From the NCBI RefSeq assembly GCF_000346465.2, contig NC_034012.1:15740871-15804870 (forward strand): a DNA stretch of 64,000 nt. Direction: 5' to 3'. Of this stretch, positions 10,376-22,067 are shown in pieces (position 1 is the stretch's first letter; each line of letters opens with the position of its first letter). The stretch comes from Prunus persica. Taxonomy: Eukaryota; Streptophyta; Magnoliopsida; Rosales; Rosaceae. A program made the position numbers and the translations under genes. Below the pieces are notes generated by a model. The model was not told the DNA's origin. It worked only from the letters and a program-made list of their open reading frames with translations, and ran no database searches.

Positions 10376-12149
10376 ATGGAATTGGGTGTTTTTAGTGTTT
10401 TTGTTGGTGCTTCAGTACTTGTTTTTTTGGGTGGTGTTGAAGTGGGCTTCTCGCAAAGTGGAGCATATGCAAAGAATTATATTAGCTGGGCTGATTTGAA
10501 GGTGGATGAGCAGAAGGAGGGGCTGAACTCCAGAAATGAATTCGTTAACGGAAGCCGGGTCATTGTGGTGGACAAGAATGGAGGAGGAGATTCTCTTACA
10601 GTTCAAGGAGCAGTTGATATGGTTCCAGAACAGAATACAGACAGAGTCAAAATTTACATTCTTCCTGGAATTTACAGGTCTGTCTGAGTTACTATAATAT
10701 ATCAAGCTTTCATTCAGGCAATGAAAATTCTGAGTCAAAATTGTTTCTTGAATTATTATCAGTCAAACTCCTAACAATGCTAGATTGTTTATGTGCCTCA
10801 CGTCAACAGAACCTCAAAAGAATTTTAAGGTCTTGAAGGTTTTGACAGTTTCTAGTGTTCTTGAGGGTTGAGTTTAAACCCAACTGAGCTACGTGGGGTA
10901 GTGGAAGTTACATGTGCTTTAAGTGGGGGCCTCTCCCTTAAAATGGGTTGCCCCAAAAAGAAGAAAAAAGAAGAAAAAACTGCCTGTATAATGTTAATGT
11001 GCTTTATCTGAGAACAAAAAATAATTTTTACTTCATTTTTTCTCTGTTGTAAATTGATGCAGAGAGAAGGTACTTGTACCGATTTCCAAGCCATACATAT
11101 CATTCATTGGGAACCAGAATCAAACTTCTGATACTGTAATTACTTGGAACAACAAAGCATCTGATAGGGACGATACCGGTTCTGAACTTGGAACATATAG
11201 AACTGCTTCTGTAGCTATAGAGGCTGATTACTTCTGTGCAACTGGGATCACTTTCGAGGTAACGGCTAACAACGAACTCGGATGCAATATAAGGAGAAAA
11301 GATTAAAATTGAAATTATGTAAATTACAGCATTCACTAACAGTAAGTAATTGGTATGCAATTTTAGAACTCAGTGGTTGCAGTACCTGGAGGATATGGAA
11401 TGCAAGCAGTGGCTCTTAGAATTGCAGGTGATAAAGCCATGTTCTTCAAAGTAAAGGTGTTGGGGACACAAGATACACTCTTGGATGAGACTGGATCACA
11501 CTACTTCTACCATAGTCACATTCAAGGAAGTGTAGACTTCATATTTGGTAGATCAAGATCACTCTACCAGGTACAATGGCTAGCATTTTAATAGCTGCCT
11601 CTTCATGTTTCTTCATTATTCTGATACTTGAATTTGGGCCTTGCTACCAGGACTGTGTTCTTCAATCAACGGCAACGAGCTCGGGAGCAATAGCAGCTCA
11701 TCACAGGGACTCACCATATGAAGATACAGGGTTCTCTTTTATGAACTGCAAAATCATTGGAACTGGCAGTATCTTATTGGGAAGAGCTTGGGGAGCTTAT
11801 TCAAGAGCAGTGTATTCCTACTGTCATTTCGACGACATAATAACTCCCTCGGGGTGGAGTGACTGGAACCACCCAGAGAGACAGAAGTATATATAACCTC
11901 TCTTGCAGAAAACTTAACATCTTAGATTATCTCTTTTTGTTTCTCAAAATATGGAAACTTTTAAACTTCTAACAGAGGAGAGAACTTTGCATTTACAGGA
12001 CTGTGGAATTTGGAGAATACCACTGCAGGGGCAGAGGAGCAGCAGAGAGAAGAGGGAGGGTGCCATGGTTGAAGTCTTTCAGCTTTGAGGAGATAAGGCC
12101 TTTTCTGGATACCAAATTCATATATGGAGAGCAATGGCTTAAACTATAG
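10376..12149 (+). CDS. Pectin methylesterase, QRT1-like, 5 exons
   Basis: It demethylesterifies homogalacturonan in the cell wall. Exons are 10376-10677, 11063-11258, 11367-11570, 11651-11886 and 11999-12149; all introns are GT-AG and the spliced frame gives 362 residues. A hydrophobic signal peptide occupies about residues 1-27. There is no N-terminal PMEI pro-domain, so it is a short-type enzyme destined for secretion. Family motifs in order: GIYREKV (98-104), QAVALR with Q179, QDTLL with acid/base D202, HIQGSVDFIFG with Q219 and nucleophile D223, and LGRAW (277-281) with R279. The stretch ISWADLK then NRVIVV-like, ITPSGWSDW and the C-terminal FIYGEQWLKL resemble Arabidopsis QRT1 (pollen tetrad separation), which I recall only from family knowledge. 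Next to the active site the order GRSRSLY replaces the GNAKSLY I expect in QRT1, so orthology is not certain. Confidence 0.95.
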
Positions 12150-12431
12150 TTCTGTTCATTATTGTATTATTATTTCCTATCCTCATTTTTTCCTCCACCA
12201 CTATGGAAATGCAAATAGGCCAAGTATATATATATAGGGGACTAAGATCATGGGACATGTATAAGTGTGTATGTATATTTTTCTTTTTGTTTTCCAGTCT
12301 ATACAATTTTTTCTTTTTTACTCCAACCTCTGTACTGATACTACTGAAGTGTAAATGGTCAGGGTGACCCAAGTTTGTTCAAATCAGTGCCTGTTAGCAT
12401 CATCATGAGTACAAAATGGATAATTATTTGA
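12150..12431. other. 3' flank of the pectinesterase gene
   Basis: This is probably 3' untranslated region followed by a short spacer. It is AT-rich with a TATATATATA run near 12225. I see nothing else. Confidence 0.4.
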
Positions 12432-13502
12432 AAACACAATTTTTGTCACTGTGTTTAGGCCCGAAAACACATTTCGTCACCGAAATTTAAATTTTACCAA
12501 ATTAGTCACTATATTTCTGTCTGTTAGCAATTTAAGTCAAAATTTTAACTTCTGTTACTTGAAATTAGAAAATAAGATTAAAATACAAAAGAAGCTTTGG
12601 AAAAAAAATTGAAAACCCAGTCCGTGCCCTCTATACCAGCCGTCGACCCTGCCACTCCAACCCACCAAGCCACCACCTCTCTCTCTCTCTCTCCAACCAA
12701 CAGCCACCGCCCCTGTTATTATTTTATTAAAACCACATAATCAAGAGCGAATTTCAAGTGGGCATGCTTAAAACTGAGATGGGTACCGATCAAAATTGAA
12801 AGGGAAACAGAATTGCTGAACAAAATTTATAATTTTCGAGCAGCTGATGATGGGTGGGGAGGGGGGTGTGTCCTCTGTGTGTTGCGCTCGCTGGAGGACA
12901 AGGCGCCTTCGGCCATGTCTATGTCAATGGCTGCCGCTCTCTGTAGAAAATTCCACTGTGGAGGTTGGTGATGATGATGGGTGCTGTTGGGGTTTGGAGA
13001 AGTGGCCTCCTAGGTAATAATTGCCTGATTGTCAGGTTGTTTTAGGAAATGAAGAACTGAGGGAGATTGTAAAGGACAGTGTGTGCACGCAAGGTGTTTG
13101 TATTTTTGCTTCAGATAAAGCTTTGCTCTCTCTGATTTGAATTTTGAAGAAGCAAAGAGAAGAGAAACACAGAGAGAAAGAGAGAGGGAGGGAACGAGGT
13201 CTCTAATGACGTGGGAAAGGGGCTTAGCCGCCGACGGGCAAAGAGAGGTGTGGCTGTGGTGGTAGGCGCAGGGAGTAGGGATGGCGGGGCTGGGTACTAT
13301 TGGGTAGGTGGGGAAGGGGGCTGTCGGCGAAACAGGGGAACATGGGGCAGATTTTTTTATTTTTTTAATTAATGTAACTGATGGAAATGAAGTATGTGAC
13401 CTGATTTGCTAAGTGCTGCAAATGCGTTGACCAAATTCGAAAAATCAAAATTATGGTGATCAAAATCATTTTCGATCCTAACCGCAGTGATCAAAATATT
13501 GT
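12432..13502. mobile_element. Non-autonomous element with about 75-nt terminal inverted repeats
   Basis: The left end reads AATTTTTGTCACTGTGTTTA, then GGCCCGAAAA and a TTTTACCAAATTAGTCA phrase. The reverse complement of the right end reads AATATTTTGATCACTGCGGT, then TAGGATCGAAAA and TTTTTCGAATTTGGTCAA. The two align over about 75 nt with scattered differences. The element is about 1.07 kb. The interior is GC-richer (about 12840-13330) with no recognisable transposase. Long divergent inverted repeats without coding capacity suggest a MULE-type non-autonomous element (inference). Confidence 0.6.
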
Positions 13503-13895
13503 TAACCCTTTTTTCTAATTTGAAAAAACGAGTTCTAAACTACATGGAGCCAAGAAAAATTAGCTGACATACAAGAGACTGCTGAATGTTTGATACGAGT
13601 TACAAGCATGAGGAACACGAGCAAGGTCACTAAACTGGAAGAACCGTGCTAATCTAAGGAATCAGAATTACAATCATTGAAAACCCCAGTAAAAACAGTA
13701 ACAATTATCATAAAACTCTAATCTCATAACTGTACACCCACGAAGGCCACCAACTCCAAACAAAGCAGTGAGCTTCTCCAACACATCTGTGTAACTATTT
13801 ACAGACATCCTAACTGACACCCTTCCAACATAAGGGAACAACACTTGCATCCTTAATTGCCATAATTTAAGGCTATCCGACTCGAGTTAGACATC
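13503..13895 (-). other. Probable 3' UTR of the BAH-agenet gene
   Basis: No coding signal is visible. By position this is the transcribed tail and downstream flank of the gene that ends at 13896. Confidence 0.4.
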
Positions 13896-16800
13896 TTATG
13901 ATGTCACTTCCATGATTTCTACTGCTTTGGGGCTTTGCCCTGGAGTTTCAAACACCTCCATGCCTTCTCGGCCTTCATCATCACCATTGTTTTCACCTTT
14001 GTCATCCTCACAATTGTTGTCATCTTTGTTATCATCATCATCATCATTACCTTGGACATCCTGTGCATCACCACAACTGTCATTGACATCAACACCTTCA
14101 GTACCAATGTCTTTTAATGATGGGGACTTCTTATCATTGACCAAGTCCATATTTTCAGGAGCATCATAACTGGAAGATGCATCCAAGTTCAGTTTTTCCT
14201 CTTCAACATGTTTAGTACTGGAAGGAACTTTGATATACGACAAAGCTAAACCATCGGTGTTGACATCTTTGGCAACAGTGGACGATGTAAAGGGACGAGT
14301 GCATGAGCTAATTTTTGAAGATATGGCTGAAAGTACATCAGGCTTTGCCTCAACATCAACCCACTGGTCCCCCAACCAATCTCTTGATATTCTCAGATCC
14401 TTTTTGTGCATGTTCAAGAGTAAGCTTTCACCTGATATCACCACAGTAATTACATTATAACAAAGGAACGAAGGAAATTTTAGGGAAGAAACAGGGGAGA
14501 AAACTAGATACAATTTCTACTATGCATACCAGGAAAGAAAACTTGAAAGTTATCACCACAGCTGCTAACTCCAGTGATAATCCCTTCCCACCAGCCATCA
14601 CTCCACCATGCATCAATTGCAGCCCCAACCTCGAGAGCAAGGTCCATTTGTTCCTTAGGAGGGGCTGGCCGGATCATTGGGCGGCCTAGATGCCTTATAC
14701 CAAGCTTATCAGGCATAGCCAGTCTAAAAGCTGGGATCCATTCCTACAAGTTAGAGAGAGAGGGTCACGCCACCAGAATACAGTTCAAAGCCCAAAGGAA
14801 ATCAAGGAAACACAGAACAATCACTCAAGAGGACACAATAGTTTATGTGGTCCGATCTAACCAAATGCTTACAGATAATGATGAAGAAAATCACAATACA
14901 AAGGCTGTTCCATCTCTCTCATAAGTCATAACGAAAAGCCTTTTACACCTAAACATAGGACCATCTTCTAAACGATAACCCTAAACTATAAACACGAGCT
15001 TAGATAAAAGTGACTGGGGCAAACAGGTAAATCCTATCAATCTGGAGGATGACAGTGCAACGAATAGTGTTCAAGACACCATCATAAAAGAGTGAAGGTT
15101 GACATGCTTTTTGGGGTAAGAGTTCACACTTTTTTTATAAATAAACAAATAAATAAATACAGATGCTGAGGAGTTAATGTAAAATCTCAACATGCTAGAT
15201 TACATCTCCTAATGAGGGAAAGTACCGAAGAAAGAAGAGAAAAACTGTATTTTGAATTGGAATTACAATGAAGGGATGATTAAAAGAGAATCTTGAATGG
15301 AAATTTTGTGTACTTAACGTAAACATGACGTCAGAATTTTTACACCACAACTTAGAGATCAAAACAAATATTAAATAAAGAACATATACAAGTGGCTAAG
15401 CATACCTCAAGATTGCCACATCCTTCCTCATCTTGCAAATCATCATATTGGACTTTCACCTGTTTTCGTGATATCTGCAAGACTGTACACCTAAACCAGC
15501 AGCCTCGTATGCCACTATCTTGGCATAGCAATTCTATCTTTTCAGCAACCTTAAAGAGTGGGGTATACCAAGGCTGATAATCAACAAGCTTCATGGAAAA
15601 CAGTCTCCTGTCTAGCGAACCATAATTTGATTTCTGAAGAGGTCTATATGCCATCATCTGGCTATCTCTTGTAGAACTTCTTGCTCTTGAATGATTAGCT
15701 GCAAACCTCGGGCATGGCCTTCCACTTCTAGTCCTCTTAGATCCTAATTTTACATACTCACTTGGACCCAATTCATCTTCTTCCCCAATCAGGCTATCAC
15801 TTATAAACTCAGATTTTGCTGAAAAGTTGGGACCCAAACAAGAGAGAATTGGCTGATCGAAATAGCCATTCATTTTACTCAAATCAAATGGCTTCACCTT
15901 GTTACTTTTAAACTGCCTACAACAAAGATGTACTCTGGCCAATAAAGCCCTAGGAAACACAGCTAAGCATTTTTCATAATGTTCACGGGTTAAGACTGTT
16001 GCAGGACCATCAACACATTCTGCACTAATGACCTGCACATATGGTGTGATGAAAACTTCCTTTGGGTGAGGATTTCTTAGAGGAGTTACCCCCTTGACTT
16101 CCTGGCTATGATGAAACCACCTCACTTTAACCTTTCTTTGACCTCTCTTGTCTTCGTACATATCTTCAATATAAGCAACATAGTGATTTTCTCCCTTTGC
16201 CATGACAAAGACAAAGGACTTAATCTGGATGCAAAGGGAAAGGAAACGCAATCAGAGGAAAAGAATTACGGTTGACAGTAAAAATTGGAGTAGCATGTCA
16301 ATTCCATCATTCACAGAATACAAATGGTCATTAGCGTTTGACCAAGAAGTACACATCGAGGAAATCTTCAACAAAATGCCCTGATGCATAGTCCTTGAAC
16401 TAAGTACCCAGAAGTTTATGCATCAATATATCAACTATAAGGCATACGAGACATGTAATACTACAAGGCATAGTGTTACTAGTACATAATTGTGACTCAT
16501 GCTCATGTGTTTTCATTCAAAGCAACAATAGTGCAATGTACCAACATAAAGACAATATTTTCGTTATCTTCTATAGAATCTTTGAACTTGAGACAAATGC
16601 TTCATTTATTCAATGTAATGTCTTTGAAGTACCCAAGCAGAGGATATACTTTATCTTAGCTCATACTAATGCCAGAGTAATCATTTTTCTGATAAGAAAT
16701 GTCAGAGCAATTATTTCTGGAGTACTTAATTTTCCCTGCACCATTTCTTGCATAATATCACTCTAAAAATTAATGTGGGATTAATGTTTGAGAGTTTAAG

Positions 16801-17878
16801 CAAGGAGAGCTATGCATTCCACAGTTCTACCTCATGCACTTCAAGCCCAATCACCTCACAAATGCATTCCTACTTTGACTGGTAAATCCTTACCGCTATT
16901 GTAATCCCATCCCTACAGAATGCAGGAAAATGCTTGAGCTGTTTACCACATGTCCATGCAACACCTGACCAAACAATGGCTGGACTCTGTCCCTTGAAGT
17001 TCTTTGAAAGACGGCCCTGATACACAGGTTTTCGAGTCAGTATTTCAGGCAAAAATTGAAAGCATAATTAAGAACAAAATCAATAAAGAGTCGTTGGTTA
17101 CATGGGTCTGGGGGGCACTAACTCCATTCATTGGATATTCAGGAGTCCCCGAAGCTTGTGACGAATCATGTTGGGGTGATTCTGTCATTAAAAAAAAGTA
17201 TTAAAGTCATAAGATTCCAGTTATACAGACCACCCCCCCTCATTTATTGCAATTTTAGTAAAAGGGAAGAAACTATTAGGTATGACATTGACTCTCTTAA
17301 TAACTAACTTTATACGCTATTAGGTATGACATTGAATCTCTTAATAACTAACTTTATACAGATATTTATACGTGGTAGAACTTATATAATATTTGTCCAC
17401 CAGTCACTTAAACTAATAATTCAATCTGGGATGTAGGGGAAAGTCAAAATCTTTGCCTTACAATATCTTTCAAGGTTCTTACATCCCCAGAGTCATTAAA
17501 GCATTCTCTTAAAAATGGCACACATAAACCTAAATTTTATCGACAATATAAGGAACTAGAAATTACGAAGCGGCAACTCATACCGGATAGATCTGCATGT
17601 ATATGCTGCTTTGACAGCATAGATGTAAGCCAATCCACAACCTCTCTTCTTGACCTCCATTTAAAGTTAGCATTAGTGGAGCTTTCCTTTCCGTGCACAT
17701 ACAAAAATTCCTCAGAAACAACATAGAACATGTGCCTAACACTCCTCTCAGTACCCACAACTGCAAGAATGGATTCTCCAGCAGAATCCTTCAAGAAATA
17801 GTGAACCACACGGTTGCCCCTCTCCTGTGAAACAAAGTGCTCTTTCCACTCCACAAAACAGTGACCATTTCCAGACAT
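13896..17878 (-). CDS. BAH and agenet domain chromatin-associated protein, 6 exons
   Basis: This is a nuclear protein of the type that binds histone tails. Minus-strand exons are 17584-17878, 17102-17181, 16894-17016, 15406-16224, 14530-14743 and 13896-14431; all junctions are GT-AG and the sum of 2067 nt gives 688 residues. The N-terminal block (about 1-98, HCFVEWKEHF...) is family-specific. The BAH domain spans about 145-265, with GVAWTCGKQLKHF, HYVAYIEDMYED and KVRWFHHSQEV. A basic linker with RTRSGRPCPRF follows. Two agenet/Tudor-like modules lie at about 392-445 (VAEKIELLCQDSGIRGCWF...VQYDDL) and about 470-530 (EVGAAIDAWWSDGWWEGII...VFFPGE). The C-terminus is low-complexity and very acidic (DDDDDNKDDNN). 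The order matches the Arabidopsis protein I recall as At1g68580. The start at 17878 gives MSGNGHCF; an in-frame ATG lies 32 codons upstream, and the 5' leader may be spliced. Confidence 0.9.
17273..17360. repeat. 44-bp tandem duplication inside intron 1 of the BAH-agenet gene
   Basis: The phrase CTATTAGGTATGACATTGA plus the following 25 nt occurs twice head to tail (starting at 17273 and 17317) with about one difference. The near identity suggests a recent duplication. It lies between exon 1 and exon 2. Confidence 0.9.
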
Positions 17879-19319
17879 TTTGACAGAACGCACAAAGAGG
17901 GGTTGACAAAACACCCGAAACCCACTTGAAGTTCTAATCACATAGCTGAAGATGCGCAAAATGAAAGATAGCAAAAGGGTTCAAATCTCCATGACTTGGC
18001 TGCCTAAAAAGTAACAATGGAGTAATTTTCAGGTCAAAAGCTACAATCTTGCAATTATTTATTACCTTAACCCTCGGAATAAATATAATATATCTTGCTC
18101 AAGCTGGAACAACTCAAGCAAACGAGAAATGGGTATATTATAAAACTGACCTGAAAATAGGAGAGCTTAGGGCATGGAAACCTAAGCAGATCAAAAGTCT
18201 TGACTTTACAGCTGAAAAGGCCCCCAAATACGTAGCAAAAGGTTCAAATAACAATCAAATTTGTTCAATAATCTTCAGGATCAGCAACCATACATAATCA
18301 GGAGGACTATACCGTTCAACCAATGCACAATTTGATCACTAGTAACTCTACCATGAAATTTTCCGCTGAGACTTGGAAGAACTACACCAAACAAGAACTG
18401 CGGATGTCAAAAACCTTCATGGAAGCCACAAAAACCTGCATTTTGATGGCCTAAAGGCAGATCAGAACACCCTATACTCAATAGAACTCGGTATCAGCGT
18501 GAAAGCCCAAAGAGCATCAAAGACATTGCCTTGACTGCTTTTTCCAAGAGAATTGGAACAAATTTGAAATGGGCATCTATAATTAAGACCACAAAAGCAA
18601 AAGCTCACGAAAAAGGAACTGGAAAGACGCAAGCCTAGTTGGTAGAACAGACTAGGTGATGCAGGTGTTGGAGGGTTTTAAGAGAAGGGAGAGAAGAGAA
18701 AGCTTTGTGCTTGTCTTGGTGGGTACAAGGTAGAGTAGAGAAAGAGAGGGACAAGAGGAGGAGAAGATGAAGGAAGAGAAGGAGAGAAAAGAAGATTTCT
18801 TGAAAAGGCCATGGACATGACAAGTGGGGAGAGTTGCAGAGCTTTGGAAATGTATGTGCAGCTATGGAACAGAGAGGGACTGGTTGAACAAGAAAAAAAG
18901 GAACTATTTGTTAAATTAATAGAAATTATAATTTACTTGTTTGCTGTCTTTCCTTTTCTTTTTTCTTGGTGGAAGGTAGGAAGGGGAGAAAGGGTTGGAT
19001 TATTTACTACGACAAACAAGTGTTGCGTTGCGGCTAACAACCCCATTGGGCAGAGTCCATTTGTTCATTGGGCCCGAGTCCTTTTTTTTTTTTTTTTTTT
19101 TTTTCCTGTTTTTCTTCAATTTTTTCCAATTTTATATTTAATTTAAATCTATTTTTATTTGTTAATTATGAAAAGTCATATTTAACTTAAGGTCAATCTA
19201 GGTAAAAAGCTTTAGATGTTCAATCCACAGAGTTTTACAAGAATAACCTAACTCTTACATATTGAAGAAATATTTGCTTGAATAAGCTCCCCCTAAGACA
19301 GTACTTATGAGAGCATATA
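17879..19319. other. Upstream region of the BAH-agenet gene, then intergenic
   Basis: There is no independent gene. On the minus strand a pyrimidine-rich tract at 18640-18830 followed by purine-poor sequence resembles a plant 5' leader, so a non-coding first exon of the BAH-agenet gene near 18600-18850 is possible. A poly-T run sits at about 19082-19104. Confidence 0.35.
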
Positions 19320-19436
19320 TTTTCGTCTCCAATCAGGGCACGCCACGTGGAAAAGAAGATTATCTCTTTAAAATAATTAATTAAACCAGTTTATCTGGCT
19401 AATTAATTATTTGTGATAAATATCTTAATTAATATG

Positions 19437-19588
19437 ATATTATCTTTATTTAAAGAGATAATATCATTAATTAAGATATTATCCTAATAAAGAGAAGATA
19501 ATATCATTTAAATCAGATATTATCTTTTTAAGAGATAATATCATTTAATTCAGATATTATATAATATATATTTAATTCAGATATTATC
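19437..19588. repeat. Array of near-palindromes of GATAATATC
   Basis: The motif GATAATATC and its complement GATATTATC alternate with spacers ATTAATTAA, ATTTAAATCA and ATTTAATTCA, giving at least three consecutive hairpin-forming units (for example GATAATATC-attaattaa-GATATTATC). It sits directly upstream of the TATA box of the LTR-like block, in the position of U3. Confidence 0.8.
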
Positions 19589-19968
19589 AAGCCCAACTGG
19601 ATTCCTACAAAATCTTAGCCCTGAGGCTCCTATAAATAGACAACCTCCTTCATTATTCAAGGTACATCTAAACCTACTCCTTATACCCGAGAAAAATACC
19701 CGAAGCTCTCTCTCCCTCTCCACTCTCTCCCTCTCCACTCTCCATATTTTCTCCCCTCCACTCTCTCCCTCTCCACTCTCCATATTTTCTCCCCACGGCT
19801 CCGGCCACCCGGTTTACACCCTACATAAAACTCCGTACCCTTTGCTTAGCTATTGTTTTCCTACAAACACTCGAACTAACTTAGGCATCGGAAGGCCTTT
19901 GGCCAACACCCCCCGGGTGTGGTCTATTTACTCCAGTCTTTTTTACAGGAATCGAGGAAGAGAGAGAA

Positions 19969-20041
19969 GGAAGATCGAAGGTTGAAGGAAGATCGAAGGT
20001 TGAAGGAAGATCGAAGGTTGAAGGAAGATCGAAGGTTGAAG
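19969..20041. repeat. 18-bp minisatellite, four copies
   Basis: The unit GTTGAAGGAAGATCGAAG is repeated at 19981, 19999 and 20017 with partial units on both sides. It lies at the 3' edge of the LTR-like block. On the minus strand it would encode a repeated LPSTFD hexapeptide, but no gene is evident. Confidence 0.9.
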
Positions 20042-20739
20042 GATCTAGAAGCGAATATTCTCCCGTGAGATTATTTGCACAAACAGTACTCATAAGCGTT
20101 CAAAATTTGAGAGCTAGAACCCAAAATAAATGTAGATAAAGCCTCAAATCAAAACTACGACAGACCTAAAAAATGACGTAAATGCCCTAAAATGAGCAGG
20201 TAAGATATGCCAGTTCTTATGTCGAATAAGACAAGACGCCTTGGGAGGCGATAAGGATTGCACTAATTTTTTGGTTTATTATCACATTCTTAGAGATATT
20301 TCTGGTGCATTGCAATGTATGTCTATTTTTTTAAGTTGATGCAGTTCTCTTTTATAATGAACATGAGTATTATTGTTTCATTTCAATGGGTCTATTTTAC
20401 ATAAAAATTTTTTTAACCTTTTACACGTTGATCCCCGGAATAAAAATTCTTAGATCCGCCACTGATCACAAGACAAGAAGATTAGGTATAGTTGGCAGCA
20501 ACAGCTCAAGCTGCTGTAAGATTAACTAGTGGGGAGGTCGGATGTTTAACTAGTTGGCAGTACAAGCCTCTGAATCTTATTGGTCTCTAGGCCAGGCCGA
20601 CTCTATTTTGTTTTATTTGTCTTTATTATTTTTATGAATAAATGGTTTAAATTTTAATGGGGTTTGCAAAAATTTGGGATTTATTATCTTTATTTATTTA
20701 CAAAGAACCTTAACAGTATGAGGGAGTTTATTTATTTAT

Positions 20740-20842
20740 TTTAATTTTTTATACAAGTGATATTGAGGGAGAGGGGAATCGAACTTATGACCTCAAATGT
20801 ATGAGTAAATGTTATTAACTACTTGAGCTACAAGCTCCTTGT
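20740..20842 (-). mobile_element. tRNA-derived SINE, second copy of the family at 9038
   Basis: On the minus strand the head has A box TAGCTCAAGTAG (20819-20830) and B box AGTTCGATTCC (20775-20785), then the tail CCCTCAATATCACTTGTAT and an A/T-rich end. Head spacing and tail match the copy at 9038-9141, with several substitutions. Confidence 0.75.
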
Positions 20843-21821
20843 TGCGAGGAAGTTTATTAAGAGTAGGGTTTATATGACTTTTTTTTTCTCCTTGAGCTCA
20901 GGGGTTAGGAAATATTTTGTCTAGGCGTTTAGGATTTTAGCCCTAGAAAAGGAGCTGGCTGCCTAAGCTTATTTGATAGAACATAAAGCTTTGGGTGTCT
21001 TGCTGTGTTTGATAGTAAATGTAGAAATCAGATTGCTGCATTCTATTTTCAAGAGTTATAGAGTCCATGCCCAACTTAATATAGGCACCAATACAACTGT
21101 CCAAGTCCGCACATCAAATCCTTGAAGCCCCAAAACATACTTACCAAACTTTCAATTTCTGCTCCATCAATGTCTTCCTTTGCGTCATGCATGAAATCGT
21201 TCACTCTATTTCTGGCTTACCACTGTTACAGTGTGAGCCAAAACTGATTGAATTCTTCCCCTGCATTTTGTACGCAAAAGGGAGCAAAACCTACAGCATC
21301 AGAAAAGTGTTACCAGATATACTCGAGTTCTCCCACCATGAAATGCCAACTTTCCTTTGCCCATTCCTTGAACCACAAGGACAAAACATGACCAGACAGG
21401 ACTTCTCTCACTGCATAACAATATGCGTCCCAACAGTAGTTCTATTATCTCTGTTAGATACATTGACGGATAGACAAATATATGATATACACTTACACAC
21501 ATACAATTTTTTTTCTACGATGCATTAAAGAATCCAGAACAAGAATACTGTTATCTGTGTTATCCTATGTTTTCATTCACAAATTTGCCTCATAACTGAA
21601 CGTGATCTCTCTAATCTCTGAGTTTTGACAGGAAAAAATATATTATGAAGTTCACAATGACTGGTTTAAACTTCAGACAATTCTATTTTCAAGTTGCATG
21701 TATGTATGGGATATCATGTCAATGACAGCACTATCATAATCTCTTCTAACCATGCTTCCACTTTAACATCTTACCTCTTTTCATTAAGCTGCCAATTCAT
21801 GTGCAATACCCAACATTATAA

Positions 21822-21846
21822 AAGAGAGAGAGAGAGAGAGAGAGAG
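21822..21846. repeat. (GA)n microsatellite followed by GT units
   Basis: A short GA run passes into GTGTGTGTG, read directly from the sequence. Confidence 0.9.
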
Positions 21847-22067
21847 TGTGTGTGTTCCGCATCTGCTTCGCTGAGATGTAACAATTAATTTTTCATTCAA
21901 TCTATACCAAAATTCACAACGATGCAAAGAGTCTTGCCAAGTAAGAAAAAATAAGATAGATAATAACAAGTTAACGACTTAAATGGCAGGTCCAAAAAGA
22001 AAAGTAATCAGGTAACTGATTTCAAAAACTACAAGTTAAAGGCCAATGATTATTACTGGTGTCCCTT

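Larger units (their letters stand above)
19320..20060. mobile_element. LTR-like retrotransposon fragment
   Basis: A TATA box (CCTATAAATAG, about 19630) is followed by a CT-rich transcribed leader with a duplicated CTCTCCATATTTTCTCCCC unit (about 19736-19795). Further on, ACTTAGGCATCGGAAGGCCT and CCCCCCGGGTGTG are phrases I associate with the R/U5 part of plant Ty3/Gypsy LTRs. I see no second copy and no coding region, so it could be a solo LTR or a remnant. Ends are uncertain. Confidence 0.45.
20061..22067. other. Intergenic stretch with a SINE and a GA microsatellite
   Basis: I can support no gene. There is a SINE at about 20740-20842. The phrase TTCTTAGATCCGCCACTG at about 20448 looks like a transposon edge. 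Open frames between 21180 and 21530 have no domain I recognise. A (GA)n run lies at about 21822-21846. Confidence 0.45.

Noticed and set aside
13912..14169. Plus-strand frames over the last exon of the BAH-agenet gene
   Set aside because: They are antisense shadows of the acidic Asp/Asn-rich tail, which gives Ser- or Ile-rich translations.
21187..21528. 113-codon plus-strand frame
   Set aside because: It has no recognisable motif and no splice context. Residues after the middle look random. The minus strand is equally open in parts.
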